From positions 1 through 42,875 of the forward strand of contig UQDA01000023.1 in the NCBI GenBank assembly GCA_900539715.1: 42,875 nt of DNA, given 5' to 3'. Below, one piece after another: positions 14,392 to 23,356 of the stretch. Position numbers and translations under genes: made by a program. Source of the stretch: an uncultured Lachnospiraceae bacterium. GTDB taxonomy: Bacteria > Bacillota > Clostridia > Lachnospirales > Lachnospiraceae. The notes under the pieces are model-generated. The model saw only the letters and a program-made list of their open reading frames with translations, was not told the origin of the DNA and did not search any database. Position 1 is the first letter of the stretch. Every line of letters begins with the position of its first letter.

Positions 14392-16533
14392 ATGGCATAT
14401 AATCGTTTATTCAGAGATCAACAGTATTTAAACGAGATGAGACCCGTATTCAGTAAGCGGGCGCTTTTCAGCGATACAACAGAAAATTTCGTAACACCGG
14501 CCGAGCCAGCAGCGTACAGCAGAGTGAAGATATCATTCCGCTCCAAGAGAAGCAACATCGACCGGGTTTTTTTAGTGTGCAGAGGACAGAGGCATTTAAT
14601 GTTCAAGGAGTCCTCGGACGAAGAATTTGATTATTATGAGGTAAAGATCCAGCTGGATAATGAAAAAATAAGCTGGTATTTTGAGATTCAGGCGGGCGCG
14701 ATCGTATGTTATTACGATTTCCGGGGCGTGGTAAAAAAGCCGGATGAGCACTATAATTTTGTGCTAATCCCTGATTTTGATACGCCGGACTGGGCGAAGG
14801 GCGCGGTGATGTATCAGATTTATGTGGACCGGTTCTGCAACGGAGATCCTTCGAACGATGTGGTAAACGACGAGTATCATTATATCGGGCAGAAGGTGCG
14901 TCATGTGGACGATTGGTACAGCTATCCGGAGAATATGGACGTGAGAAATTTTTACGGCGGCGATCTGCAGGGCGTGCTGGATAAGATGGATTATCTGGAA
15001 AGCCTGGGTGTGGAGGTTATTTATTTCAACCCGCTGTTCGTGTCTCCATCAAACCATAAGTATGATATTCAGGATTATGACCATATCGACCCGCATTATG
15101 GGAAGATTGTAAAGGATGGCGGAAGGACTCTTGAAAACTGGGAGACGGATAATACGCATGCGGAGCGCTTTATCCGCAGAGTGACGGACCCGGCGAATCT
15201 TGAGGCGAGCGACGAGATGCTCGCAAAGGTCATCAGCGAGGCACATCGGCGCGGGATGAAGGTTATTCTGGATGGAGTGTTCAATCATTGCGGTTCCTTT
15301 AATAAGTGGATAGACAGGGAACGGATCTATGAAGGGCAGGAGGGCTATGAAAAAGGCGCATATGTAGCGGCAGACAGCCCGTATCATGGATATTTTAAGT
15401 TCCATGATGAAAACCGATTCCCGTATAACCAGACATATGACGGCTGGTGGGGACATGATACGCTGCCGAAGCTTAATTATGAAGGGTCAAGACAGCTGGA
15501 GGATTATATTTTATACATTGCAAAAAAATGGGTTTCTCCGCCCTTTTGCGCAGATGGCTGGCGGCTCGACGTGGCTGCGGATTTGGGACATTCTCCGGAG
15601 TATAATCACTGTTTCTGGAAAAAATTCCGTGAAGCGGTGCGTGAGGCCAATCCGAATGCGATTATTTTAGCCGAGCACTATGGGGATCCGTCCGGGTGGC
15701 TGCAGGGAGACCAGTGGGATACCGTGATGAATTATGATGCGTTCATGGAGCCGGTGAGCTGGTTTTTGACCGGAATGGAGAAGCACAGCGATGATTTCCG
15801 TCAGGACCTTCTGGGAAATGCGGACAGTTTCTGGGGAGCGATGGCCTATCACGGGGCGAATATGGCAATGCCCTCATGGCTGACGGCAATGAACGAGCTC
15901 TCGAATCATGACCATTCACGCTTTTTGACGAGAACGAACCACCGTGTGGGGCGGACGAACAGCTTAGGACCTGAGGCGGCAAACCATGACGTGAATTTGG
16001 CGGTGTTTATGGAAGCAGTCATGATGCAGATGACATGGCCGGGCGCGCCCACGGTATATTATGGGGACGAGGCAGGTGTATGCGGTTTTACAGATCCTGA
16101 CAACAGGCGGACATATCCTTGGGGCAGAGAAAATCAAAAGCTTATCGATTTTCATCGGGAGATAATCAGGATACATACGAAAAATCCCGAATTTAAAACA
16201 GGTTCTACAAAATGGCTTGGTTCAGATTATAATTTTATCGCGTATGGCCGGTTTACCAAAAGACAACACAGTGCGGTGTTTATCAATAATAATGATCATG
16301 AAGTGACAAAGGAAATATCTGTGTGGGAGCTGGGTGTCCCGATGAACGGTACGATGAAGCGTCTTATCCTGACCGGGGAAAAGGGCTTTGATATCCGGGA
16401 AGAGGAGATTGCAGTAACAGCGGGCAGGGTGCGTGTGACGATGCCGAAAACCTCTGCAATGATACTGCAGCATGTGGATTCGGAAGAGCGCTACTGGGAA
16501 AAGCAGAAGACGCACAGAAGCTTTTTCTATTGA
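14392..16533 (+). CDS. GH13 alpha-glucan hydrolase (neopullulanase/cyclomaltodextrinase-like)
   Basis: A 713-residue cytoplasmic-looking enzyme (no signal peptide). An N-terminal beta domain of about 120 residues resembles the CBM34-type domain of GH13_20 enzymes, followed by the catalytic barrel starting MYQIYVDRFCNGDPSND. The conserved GH13 regions are visible: DGVFNHCG, DGWRLDVAAD with nucleophile D393, ILAEHYGD with acid/base E428, and NELSNHDHSRF with the third aspartate D507. Such enzymes cleave maltodextrins, pullulan or cyclodextrins inside the cell. GGAG plus GAAGG precede the ATG. It probably shares transcription with the YczE-like gene 18 bp downstream. A GH133 gene at 30178 adds a second alpha-glucan enzyme. 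The exact substrate cannot be told from sequence. Confidence 0.9.
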   Translation: MAYNRLFRDQQYLNEMRPVFSKRALFSDTTENFVTPAEPAAYSRVKISFRSKRSNIDRVFLVCRGQRHLMFKESSDEEFDYYEVKIQLDNEKISWYFEIQAGAIVCYYDFRGVVKKPDEHYNFVLIPDFDTPDWAKGAVMYQIYVDRFCNGDPSNDVVNDEYHYIGQKVRHVDDWYSYPENMDVRNFYGGDLQGVLDKMDYLESLGVEVIYFNPLFVSPSNHKYDIQDYDHIDPHYGKIVKDGGRTLENWETDNTHAERFIRRVTDPANLEASDEMLAKVISEAHRRGMKVILDGVFNHCGSFNKWIDRERIYEGQEGYEKGAYVAADSPYHGYFKFHDENRFPYNQTYDGWWGHDTLPKLNYEGSRQLEDYILYIAKKWVSPPFCADGWRLDVAADLGHSPEYNHCFWKKFREAVREANPNAIILAEHYGDPSGWLQGDQWDTVMNYDAFMEPVSWFLTGMEKHSDDFRQDLLGNADSFWGAMAYHGANMAMPSWLTAMNELSNHDHSRFLTRTNHRVGRTNSLGPEAANHDVNLAVFMEAVMMQMTWPGAPTVYYGDEAGVCGFTDPDNRRTYPWGRENQKLIDFHREIIRIHTKNPEFKTGSTKWLGSDYNFIAYGRFTKRQHSAVFINNNDHEVTKEISVWELGVPMNGTMKRLILTGEKGFDIREEEIAVTAGRVRVTMPKTSAMILQHVDSEERYWEKQKTHRSFFY

Positions 16534-16551
16534 CAGCAGGACCGTGAGGGG

Positions 16552-17214
16552 ATGAGGAGAGAGATGGAGAGACTGATCCGGTATTTTAAAAGGATAGGAT
16601 GGCGGCGGTTTGCCGTCATGGTTGCGGGAAATGTTTTTCTCGGGATGGGAATCAGTATATTTAAGCTGTCAGGGATGGGGACAGATCCGAACAGCAGCAT
16701 GGTAATGGCCCTTGCGGATTGTGCCGGTATCGCATATCAGCATTTTCTGGTGCTGGTAAATATCGGTCTGTTTCTGGTGGAGCTGGCTTTCGGACGATAT
16801 CTGATTGGAGCGGGAACTGTTGTGAACGCATGTCTGCTTGGTTATATTGTGACATTTTTCTACGGACTGTGGGAAAAGCTGTGGGGAGTACCGGGCGGAT
16901 TCGGGACAAAGCTTGTGCTGGTATGTATCGGGGTGATCATAATCAGTCTTGGAGTATCCATGTATCAGACTGCAGATGCAGGCGTGGCGCCATGGGACAG
17001 CCTTTCCCTTATTATGACAAAGCGCGTGCCTCGGATTTCCTATTTCTGGCACAGGATTTTTACAGATGTGATGGCTGTGACGGTTGCCCTGATCGCAGGA
17101 GGCGTTGTGGGGATTGGAACAGCGGTGTGCGCGCTGGGACTGGGACCTGTGGTACAGTTTTTTGACCGGACCGTTTCCGGAAGGCTTGCAGGAAAGACCG
17201 GCAATGAGCAATGA
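16552..17214 (+). CDS. YczE/YyaS/YitT-like integral membrane protein
   Basis: A 220-residue protein with about five membrane segments (around 18-38, 63-83, 88-108, 120-140, 168-200). It resembles the YczE/YyaS family: a conserved GMGTDPNSSMVMALA-type loop after the first segment and DAGVAPWDSLSLIM after the fourth are the repeated family signature. Function is unknown; some members are near regulatory or antibiotic genes. There are two possible starts, 16552 and an in-frame ATG at 16564 that has AGGAG 4 nt upstream; the upstream one is given but the second may be used. It overlaps the extended reading frame of the HAD gene and is 51 bp from its likely start. Confidence 0.8.
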   Translation: MRREMERLIRYFKRIGWRRFAVMVAGNVFLGMGISIFKLSGMGTDPNSSMVMALADCAGIAYQHFLVLVNIGLFLVELAFGRYLIGAGTVVNACLLGYIVTFFYGLWEKLWGVPGGFGTKLVLVCIGVIIISLGVSMYQTADAGVAPWDSLSLIMTKRVPRISYFWHRIFTDVMAVTVALIAGGVVGIGTAVCALGLGPVVQFFDRTVSGRLAGKTGNEQ

Positions 17215-17264
17215 TGTCCGCTTTACAAGAGATAGAAAAGGAATTGCCTATAAAAGGAGCGGTA

Positions 17265-18038
17265 ATGATAAAACTGGTAGCAAGCGATATCGACGGAACG
17301 CTTTTGCGGGACGGTAATACGGAAATTAGTAAAGAAGTATTTGAGCATATCCGAAGATTGAAGGAGTCCGGCGTCCTTTTTGCAGCGGCGAGCGGGAGGC
17401 AATATACGAGTATACGCAGGCTGTTTGCGCCCGTGGCGGACGATATTGTTTATTTATGCGAAAACGGGGCCATCCTTTATCAGGACGGACAGGTCCTCGG
17501 AAAGCTTCCTATGGACCGCGCGGGAGCGGAGAAGCTGATCGGGCAGATTCTGGCGCATGAGGACATGGAGGTATTGATATCCGGGGCGGATACGAGCTAT
17601 ATGATGCCGAAGAGTCAGGACTATCTGGATCACATCAGGTATTTTGTAGGAAATAACATTACTCTGGTGGAGAGCGCCGAAGAGATATCGGAGGATATCC
17701 TGAAGGTGTCGGCGTACTGCAGGAGTGGAGCGGCGGTGTATGACAAGCCATTTGGAGATATATGGAGAGGAATGTTCCGGGTGGCGGTCTCCGGAGAGAA
17801 GTGGCTGGATATTACGGAGGCGGATAAGGGCCGGGGACTGACGCAGGTGTGTCGCACACTTGGGATAAGCCTGTCGGAAACGGCTGTTTTCGGGGATAAT
17901 TTCAACGATCTGGCAATGCTGGAAAAAGCGGGATACCCGTGGATAATCAGAAATTCTGTGCTGGACAGGGCGGGATATGGCGGGAAAGCCGGAATCTGCG
18001 TGACCGACAGGGTGGAAGCTGTTCTGGCGAAGCTGTAG
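17265..18038 (+). CDS. Cof-type HAD-IIB phosphatase
   Basis: A 257-residue haloacid-dehalogenase phosphatase of the Cof subfamily. Motif I is ASDIDGTLLRDG (about 5-16), motif II is the AAASGRQYTSIR region (about 42-53), and motif III/IV is AVFGDNFNDLAML (about 207-219). A C2B cap lies between motifs. Family members dephosphorylate sugar phosphates, FMN or pyridoxal phosphate; substrate is not deducible. The start is set at 17265, with AAAGGAG 8 nt upstream. The longer in-frame start at 17211 would overlap the YczE-like gene. It ends the GH13-led group. Confidence 0.92.
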   Translation: MIKLVASDIDGTLLRDGNTEISKEVFEHIRRLKESGVLFAAASGRQYTSIRRLFAPVADDIVYLCENGAILYQDGQVLGKLPMDRAGAEKLIGQILAHEDMEVLISGADTSYMMPKSQDYLDHIRYFVGNNITLVESAEEISEDILKVSAYCRSGAAVYDKPFGDIWRGMFRVAVSGEKWLDITEADKGRGLTQVCRTLGISLSETAVFGDNFNDLAMLEKAGYPWIIRNSVLDRAGYGGKAGICVTDRVEAVLAKL

Positions 18039-18072
18039 GAGCGCGTTTGAGGCGGGCGTGAGTAATAACCAG

Positions 18073-18090
18073 GCGTAACAGCTGTTACGC
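18073..18090. promoter_or_regulatory. Perfect 18-bp palindrome upstream of the decarboxylase
   Basis: GCGTAACAGCTGTTACGC is a perfect uninterrupted palindrome. GGTAAC recurs at 18111-18116, inside a CCGT-GGTA-ACGG hairpin. It sits 20-60 bp upstream of the predicted -10, as expected for a regulator site. The regulator is not identified. Confidence 0.45.
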
Positions 18091-18109
18091 AAAATTTACA
18101 GTTTTTCCG

Positions 18110-18138
18110 TGGTAACGGAGCAAAGAGTGTGTTATACT
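18110..18138 (+). promoter_or_regulatory. Extended -10 promoter of the decarboxylase unit
   Basis: TGTTATACT (18130-18138) is an extended -10 with TATACT. The -35 at 18110-18115 (TGGTAA) is poor, so an activator at the nearby palindrome is plausible. Confidence 0.55.
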
Positions 18139-18210
18139 ATAAAAGATAGAAGGTATGTATTATCCGGATGATATAAACCGGAACAGACCGGAAAGCAGGA
18201 GGCACGGCAG

Positions 18211-19680
18211 ATGAAGGGAAAGACGCTGGGCGGATGCCTGACGGAATACGCCGACGGCGGATATTATCCTTATCATATGCCGGGGCACAAGCGTATGGGC
18301 ACGCTGGGAGGGAGTTTTTCAGAGGCACTCGCGGCGTCCGTGAGATATGACATTACAGAGATAGACGGTTTTGACGATCTGCATGACCCGGAAGGCGTTT
18401 TGCGGGAAGCACAGCTGCGTGCGGCAGCGCTCTACGGCGCAGATGCCTGCTACTACAGTGTAAACGGCAGTACGGCAGGGATATTGACTGCAGTTTCGGC
18501 AGCTGTACCGGAGGGCGGCAAGATCATCATGGCGCGCAACTGTCACAAGGCGGCGTATCACAGCGTATATCTGCGGCGTCTGGAACCGGTATATCTGTAT
18601 CCGGGGACGGTCGGGGATACGCAGCTGGCGGCTCCGGGGACGGCAGAGCAGGTGGAAGAGGCGCTGAAGGATAACCCTGATGCAAAAGCGGTCCTGATCG
18701 TTTCCCCCACTTATGACGGCGTTACAGCGGATGTGGAGAGAATTTCGGAAGCAGTGCACCGCAGGAACATTCCGTTGATAGTGGATGCTGCGCATGGTGC
18801 ACATTTCGGTCTTCATCCGGGATTTCCAGAGAGTCCGGTGAGGCTGGGAGCCGACCTGACTGTAGTGAGCCTGCATAAGACGATGCCATGCCCGACACAG
18901 ACGGCGCTTCTGCTTTCGCGGGGCAGCAGAGTTCCGGAAGAGAGGATAAGGCTGTTTGAAAGAATATATCAGACGAGCTCTCCTTCTTATCTTTTGATGG
19001 CTGCGATGGATGAATGTATTTCGGAAGTACAGCGGAAAGGGGCTGTGATGTGGGATGTCTTTTTCAGGGAGAGAGAGGCATTTTTGGAACGATGCAGCGG
19101 TCTTTTAAATCTTCGTATTCTGACGGACGGCACGTTTGAACTGGGAAAAACAGGAGAACAACTAAAGTTTTTAATGGATCCCGGCAAAATTTTAATAGAA
19201 ACTTCAAAAACATGTTTGACCGGAAAGCAATTTTACGATATTCTTTTAGAGCGATATCATTTACAGATGGAAATGGCGGCGGGAAATTATGTGACCGCAA
19301 TCATGACCTGCTGCGACAGCCATGAGGGTTGGCAAAGGCTGGCAGAGGCGCTTCTTCTGACAGACCGGTCCGGGATAGGCTCGGACAGGCAGGAAGAAAG
19401 ATATCGGGAATATCCGCTTCTGGAAAAAGCCGTTTCTCTGGCGGAAGCACTGGATGCTCCGAAGGACTGTATAGCTCTGGAGGATGCGGAAGGTATGATT
19501 TCCGGCAGTTTTATCAATTTATATCCGCCGGGCATACCGATAGTTGTGCCGGGGGAGAGGATCAGCCGGGAGGCTGTGGACATTATTATGCGTTACCGGC
19601 AGCAGAATCTGCCCCTTCAGGGGGTGGATGAGGGTGCCATAACAATACTCAAATACAATTCTAAAGGAGAACTACAATGA
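18211..19680 (+). CDS. Orn/Lys/Arg decarboxylase-family PLP protein (YaaO-like)
   Basis: A 489-residue fold-type I PLP enzyme of the Orn/Lys/Arg decarboxylase family, similar to B. subtilis YaaO and SpeA. Seen are YHMPGHKRMG (about 24-33), DITEIDGFDDLHDPEG, the PLP-ring stacking region SVNGSTAGILTAVSA, DAAHGAHFG with the cofactor aspartate, and the lysine motif SLHKTMPCPTQTA (Schiff-base Lys at about 229). The C-terminal domain ends with YPPGIPIVVPGE. It would decarboxylate a basic amino acid for polyamine synthesis. It starts the yaaO-to-rsmI block and overlaps pyk by 4 nt. A markedly AT-rich stretch at 19145-19265 may hold a promoter for pyk. Confidence 0.9.
   Translation: MKGKTLGGCLTEYADGGYYPYHMPGHKRMGTLGGSFSEALAASVRYDITEIDGFDDLHDPEGVLREAQLRAAALYGADACYYSVNGSTAGILTAVSAAVPEGGKIIMARNCHKAAYHSVYLRRLEPVYLYPGTVGDTQLAAPGTAEQVEEALKDNPDAKAVLIVSPTYDGVTADVERISEAVHRRNIPLIVDAAHGAHFGLHPGFPESPVRLGADLTVVSLHKTMPCPTQTALLLSRGSRVPEERIRLFERIYQTSSPSYLLMAAMDECISEVQRKGAVMWDVFFREREAFLERCSGLLNLRILTDGTFELGKTGEQLKFLMDPGKILIETSKTCLTGKQFYDILLERYHLQMEMAAGNYVTAIMTCCDSHEGWQRLAEALLLTDRSGIGSDRQEERYREYPLLEKAVSLAEALDAPKDCIALEDAEGMISGSFINLYPPGIPIVVPGERISREAVDIIMRYRQQNLPLQGVDEGAITILKYNSKGELQ
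19216..19244 (+). promoter_or_regulatory. Candidate internal promoter for pyk
   Basis: TTGACC (19216-19221) and TATTCT (19239-19244) are 17 bp apart, within an AT-rich patch of the otherwise GC-richer decarboxylase gene. It would give a leader of about 430 nt before pyk. Confidence 0.4.
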
Positions 19681-21095
19681 GAAGAACCAAAATTATCTGC
19701 ACAATTGGTCCGTCATCTCAGGATGAGGAAATGCTGCGCAAGATTATTGAAGCTGGTATGAACGTGGCGAGATTTAACTTTTCCCACGGTGACCATGAAG
19801 AGCATGGCATGAAGCTGGAGAGAGTAAGAAGAATCAGCCGTGAGCTGAATCTGCCTGTAGCAGTCCTGCTTGATACAAGAGGTCCTGAAATCCGTCTGCG
19901 TGACTTCGAGAATGGCAAAGAGCAGCTCAAGGCAGGTCAGAAGTTTACTCTGACAACAGAGGAAATCATGGGTACCAACGAGCGCGCTACAATTACCTAC
20001 AAGAGCCTTCCCGGTGATGTTAAGCCCGGCGATTCCATCCTGCTGGATGACGGTCTGGTTGGTCTGAAGGTAGATGAGGTTGTAAACGGCACAGAGATCG
20101 TCTGCACAGTTCAGAACGATGGTCCTGTTTCCAATCACAAGGGTGTAAACGTTCCCGGCGTTAAGTTAAACCTTCCCTTCATCGATGAGAAGGACAGAGC
20201 GGATATCGTTTACGCATGCGAGAAGGGCTTTGACTTCATCGCAGCTTCTTTCGTAAGAAGCAAAGAGGACGTTTTAGAGCTGCGCGAGATCTTAAAGGAG
20301 CATAACTCCAAGATTCAGATCATCTCTAAGATCGAGAGCGTACAGGGTATCCAGAACCTTGACGAAATCATCGAGGTTTCTGACGGTATCATGGTAGCCC
20401 GCGGTGACATGGGCGTTGAGATCCCGATGGAAGAGGTTCCCAGCGTGCAGAAGATGATCATCAAGAAGACTATCGCAGCAGGCAAGAACGTTATCACAGC
20501 AACACAGATGCTGGATTCCATGATGAAGAATCCCCGTCCTACCCGTGCGGAGGCAACAGACGTTGCAAATGCGATCTACGACGGCACAACAGGCATCATG
20601 CTTTCCGGCGAGAGCGCAAACGGATCTTATCCTCTGGAGGCTGTTCAGACGATGGTTCGTATTGCAGAGCGTACAGAGCAGGATATCGACTATACCGGCC
20701 GTATGCGTAAGGCAGAGGGCAAGCTGTTAAAGAATGACATCACATCCTCTATCAGCCATGCAACCTGTACGATTGCAGCAGATCTGAATGCAGCAGCAAT
20801 CATCCCCGTATCCATGTCCGGCTTTACTTCCGCAATGGTTGCGCGTTTCAAACCCAACTGCCCGATCATCGCATGCACCACAAGCCGTCTGGTATGGCGT
20901 CAGATGAACCTTCAGTGGGGCGTACAGCCTCTGCTGATCGCAGAAGAGAACACCGCAGAGGACCTGTTCCGCGAGGCGGTAAAGGCAGCAGTAGAAGCAG
21001 GCTATGTGAAGAAGGGCGATAAGGTTGTCCTGACTGCAGGTATGCCTCTGGGTGTTTCCGGCAGAACCAACATGCTGCGTGTAGTAGAAGTTTAA
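19677..21095 (+). CDS. pyk: Pyruvate kinase
   Basis: A 472-residue glycolytic enzyme converting PEP and ADP to pyruvate and ATP. Seen are RRTKIICTIGPSS at the start, GMNVARFNFSHGDHEEH, LLDTRGPEIR, KIESVQGIQNLDEI, the Mg/K site MVARGDMGVEIP and NVITATQMLDSMMKNPRPTRAE. The C-terminal domain ends at normal length and lacks the extra PEP-utiliser-like domain of the 585-residue Bacillus enzyme. The start ATG overlaps the decarboxylase stop (ATGA). Its codon choice (GTT, TTC, CCC, few rare codons) is sharply different from the flanking genes and typical of very high expression, which fits poorly with dependence on the decarboxylase promoter alone. A strong terminator follows. Confidence 0.97.
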   Translation: MRRTKIICTIGPSSQDEEMLRKIIEAGMNVARFNFSHGDHEEHGMKLERVRRISRELNLPVAVLLDTRGPEIRLRDFENGKEQLKAGQKFTLTTEEIMGTNERATITYKSLPGDVKPGDSILLDDGLVGLKVDEVVNGTEIVCTVQNDGPVSNHKGVNVPGVKLNLPFIDEKDRADIVYACEKGFDFIAASFVRSKEDVLELREILKEHNSKIQIISKIESVQGIQNLDEIIEVSDGIMVARGDMGVEIPMEEVPSVQKMIIKKTIAAGKNVITATQMLDSMMKNPRPTRAEATDVANAIYDGTTGIMLSGESANGSYPLEAVQTMVRIAERTEQDIDYTGRMRKAEGKLLKNDITSSISHATCTIAADLNAAAIIPVSMSGFTSAMVARFKPNCPIIACTTSRLVWRQMNLQWGVQPLLIAEENTAEDLFREAVKAAVEAGYVKKGDKVVLTAGMPLGVSGRTNMLRVVEV

Positions 21096-21155
21096 ATTAT
21101 GCAGATAGGCGGTCCGGAATGGAGATAAATCTTTCCGGCTGAGGCCTGTATTGTT

Positions 21156-21195
21156 TGACGGATGGCATGCAGTGCATGTCATCCGTCATTTTTTT
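21156..21195 (+). terminator. Terminator of pyk
   Basis: A 14-bp stem (TGACGGATGGCATG with CATGTCATCCGTCA, one G-U) has a 5-nt loop, followed by seven T. It separates pyk from glpK. Confidence 0.93.
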
Positions 21196-21212
21196 AGTGG
21201 GGTATCAGGGGT

Positions 21213-22712
21213 ATGAAAAAATATGTGATGGCGCTGGATCAGGGAACGACCAGTTCCCGATGTATTTTATTTGACCGCAGGGGGCATATTTGTTCGGTTG
21301 CGCAGAAGGAATTTGCGCAGTATTATCCCCAGTCCGGCTGGGTAGAGCATAATCCGATGGAAATATGGTCTTCACAGCTTTCCGTGGCGGTGGAGGCAAT
21401 GGGGCAGATTGGAGCAGATGCATCGGAAATCTGTGCGGTTGGAATCACCAATCAGAGGGAAACGACAATCTGTTTTTCCAGAAAGACGGGCAAGCCGGTT
21501 TATCCGGCAATTGTATGGCAATGCCGCCGGACGGCGGAAATGATCGACGCGTTGAAAGCGGATGGGTTTGACAAAGTGATCCGTGAGCGCACGGGGCTGA
21601 TTCCTGATGCTTATTTTTCAGCGACAAAGATCAAATGGATTTTAGATCATGTGGAAGGGGCGCGGCAGATGGCGGAAAGCGGGGAGCTTGCCTTCGGCAC
21701 CGTAGACACATGGCTGATGTGGAATCTGACAAAGGGCAGGGTGTTTGCAACCGATTATACCAATGCATCACGCACAATGCTTTTTGATATTCATAAAAGA
21801 CAATGGGATAAGGAAATACTGGATTATTTCGGAATCCCGGAGAGCATGCTTCCGAAGGTACAGGCATCCAGCAGCCTGTTTGGTATGACGGAAGAATCTG
21901 TGATAGGAGGAGAGATACCTATCGCGGGAGCTGCAGGCGACCAGCAGGCGGCACTGTTTGGACAGTGCTGTTTTGAAGCGGGAGAGGCAAAAAATACTTA
22001 CGGGACGGGCTGTTTTCTGCTGATGAATACGGGCGATAAGCCGATTTCTTCAAAGAACGGGCTTTTGACGACAATAGCGGCAGGAGCAGAGGATGAAGTG
22101 CGCTATGCACTGGAAGGCAGCGTGTTCGTAGCGGGAGCGACGCTCCAGTGGCTGCGGGATGAGATGCGGATGATAAAGAGTGCGCCCCAGTCGGAGGAAT
22201 ACGCTTCAGCAGTCCCCGACACAGGCGGGGTGTATGTGGTTCCGGCGTTTACCGGGTTGGGAGCTCCATACTGGAATCCTTATGCGAGAGGCATCGTGAC
22301 GGGACTGACAAGAGGAACGTCAAAGGAGCATTTTATCAGGGCGGCATTGGAGTCCCTCGCCTATCAGACGGAAGAAGTGATAGAGGCGATGGAAAAAGAT
22401 GCCGGGATAAAGTTGCGTTCCCTGAAGGTGGACGGAGGCGCCAGCGCCAACAATTTCCTTTTGCAGTTTCAGGCGGATATTCTTGAAAAGCATGTAGTCC
22501 GTCCCGAATGTATCGAGACGACTGCTCTCGGAGCGGCATATCTGGCAGGACTTCAGACGGGTTTCTGGAAGGATAAGGCGGATATCCGCGCCAACTGGGA
22601 GCTGGAGAGAAGCTTTGTGCCTCTGCTGGAAAAAGAAGACAGGGATAAGCGCCTGAAGGGCTGGAAGAGAGCGGTCAGGGCGGCGCTGTTTCTGGCGCAG
22701 GAAGATGAGTGA
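21213..22712 (+). CDS. glpK: Glycerol kinase
   Basis: A 499-residue FGGY kinase phosphorylating glycerol to glycerol 3-phosphate. It begins YVMALDQGTTSSRCILFD. It contains GWVEHNPMEIW, GITNQRETT, DTWLMWNLT, the ATP-binding GAAGDQQAALFGQ, KNTYGTGCFLLMNTG and the C-terminal DGGASANNFLLQFQAD. All are canonical, with normal length. The ribosome site is only a G-rich run (CAGGGG). It starts 17 bp after the pyk terminator and no promoter is evident in that gap, so read-through or a promoter inside the pyk 3' region is implied. It overlaps the guanylate-kinase-like gene by 8 nt. No glpF or glpD lies nearby. Confidence 0.97.
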   Translation: MKKYVMALDQGTTSSRCILFDRRGHICSVAQKEFAQYYPQSGWVEHNPMEIWSSQLSVAVEAMGQIGADASEICAVGITNQRETTICFSRKTGKPVYPAIVWQCRRTAEMIDALKADGFDKVIRERTGLIPDAYFSATKIKWILDHVEGARQMAESGELAFGTVDTWLMWNLTKGRVFATDYTNASRTMLFDIHKRQWDKEILDYFGIPESMLPKVQASSSLFGMTEESVIGGEIPIAGAAGDQQAALFGQCCFEAGEAKNTYGTGCFLLMNTGDKPISSKNGLLTTIAAGAEDEVRYALEGSVFVAGATLQWLRDEMRMIKSAPQSEEYASAVPDTGGVYVVPAFTGLGAPYWNPYARGIVTGLTRGTSKEHFIRAALESLAYQTEEVIEAMEKDAGIKLRSLKVDGGASANNFLLQFQADILEKHVVRPECIETTALGAAYLAGLQTGFWKDKADIRANWELERSFVPLLEKEDRDKRLKGWKRAVRAALFLAQEDE

Positions 22713-23307
22713 CAGCATACATATGGGAAAAATTTTTTATATCATGGGAAAGAGCGCGTCCGGTAAGGATACGATATACCGGCGTCTGATAGGAGAAAAG
22801 GAGTTCGGTCTGCGCACCCTGATTCCGTATACGACAAGACCAATGCGGAGCGGGGAAGAGAACGGGAAGGATTACTTTTTTACGGATGAAGCAGGCCTGC
22901 GGAGGCTGCAGGACGAAAAAAAGGTGATCGAGCTGCGGACATATCAGACGGTTTTAGGGCCCTGGCATTATTTTACGGTAGACGACGGGCAGGTAAATCT
23001 GGCAGAATATGATTATCTCATGGTCGGGACGCTGGAATCGTATCGTACGCTCAGGGATTATTATTCGGCAGAAAATGTTGTCCCCATCTATATTGTGGTG
23101 GACGACGGACTGAGGCTGCAGCGCGCTCTTGACAGGGAGCGGGCACAGGACGAGCCGAAATATGCGGAGCTGTGCCGGCGCTTTCTGGCAGATGAAGCTG
23201 ACTTTTCGGAGGAAAAGCTGGCGGAGGCAGGAATAGAGAAGAGATTTGAAAACACGGCGCTTGAAAAATGTCTGGAAGAGATACGGGCGTTTGTGAGAGG
23301 CGCATAG
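22705..23307 (+). CDS. Divergent guanylate kinase-like protein
   Basis: A 200-residue P-loop nucleotide kinase. The P-loop is GKSASGKDTIYRRL (about 15-28). It is followed by IPYTTRPMRSGEENGKDYFF, the GMP-binding region of guanylate kinases, though the usual SATTR serine is Pro-Tyr. The segment where guanylate kinases have EW..hGNYYGTS is replaced by ELRTYQTVLGPWHYFT, so GMP recognition may differ. It occupies the place of tmk (dTMP kinase) in the B. subtilis yaaO-tmk-holB order. The start is at 22705 (8-nt overlap with glpK); an in-frame ATG at 22723 right before the P-loop strand is an alternative. holB follows after 49 bp. It may be a paralogue with an altered substrate. Confidence 0.78.
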   Translation: MSDSIHMGKIFYIMGKSASGKDTIYRRLIGEKEFGLRTLIPYTTRPMRSGEENGKDYFFTDEAGLRRLQDEKKVIELRTYQTVLGPWHYFTVDDGQVNLAEYDYLMVGTLESYRTLRDYYSAENVVPIYIVVDDGLRLQRALDRERAQDEPKYAELCRRFLADEADFSEEKLAEAGIEKRFENTALEKCLEEIRAFVRGA

Positions 23308-23356
23308 AAATATTTTGGTTACTTTATGTCGCACAGGCGGCGGAACGGGAGGCAGC

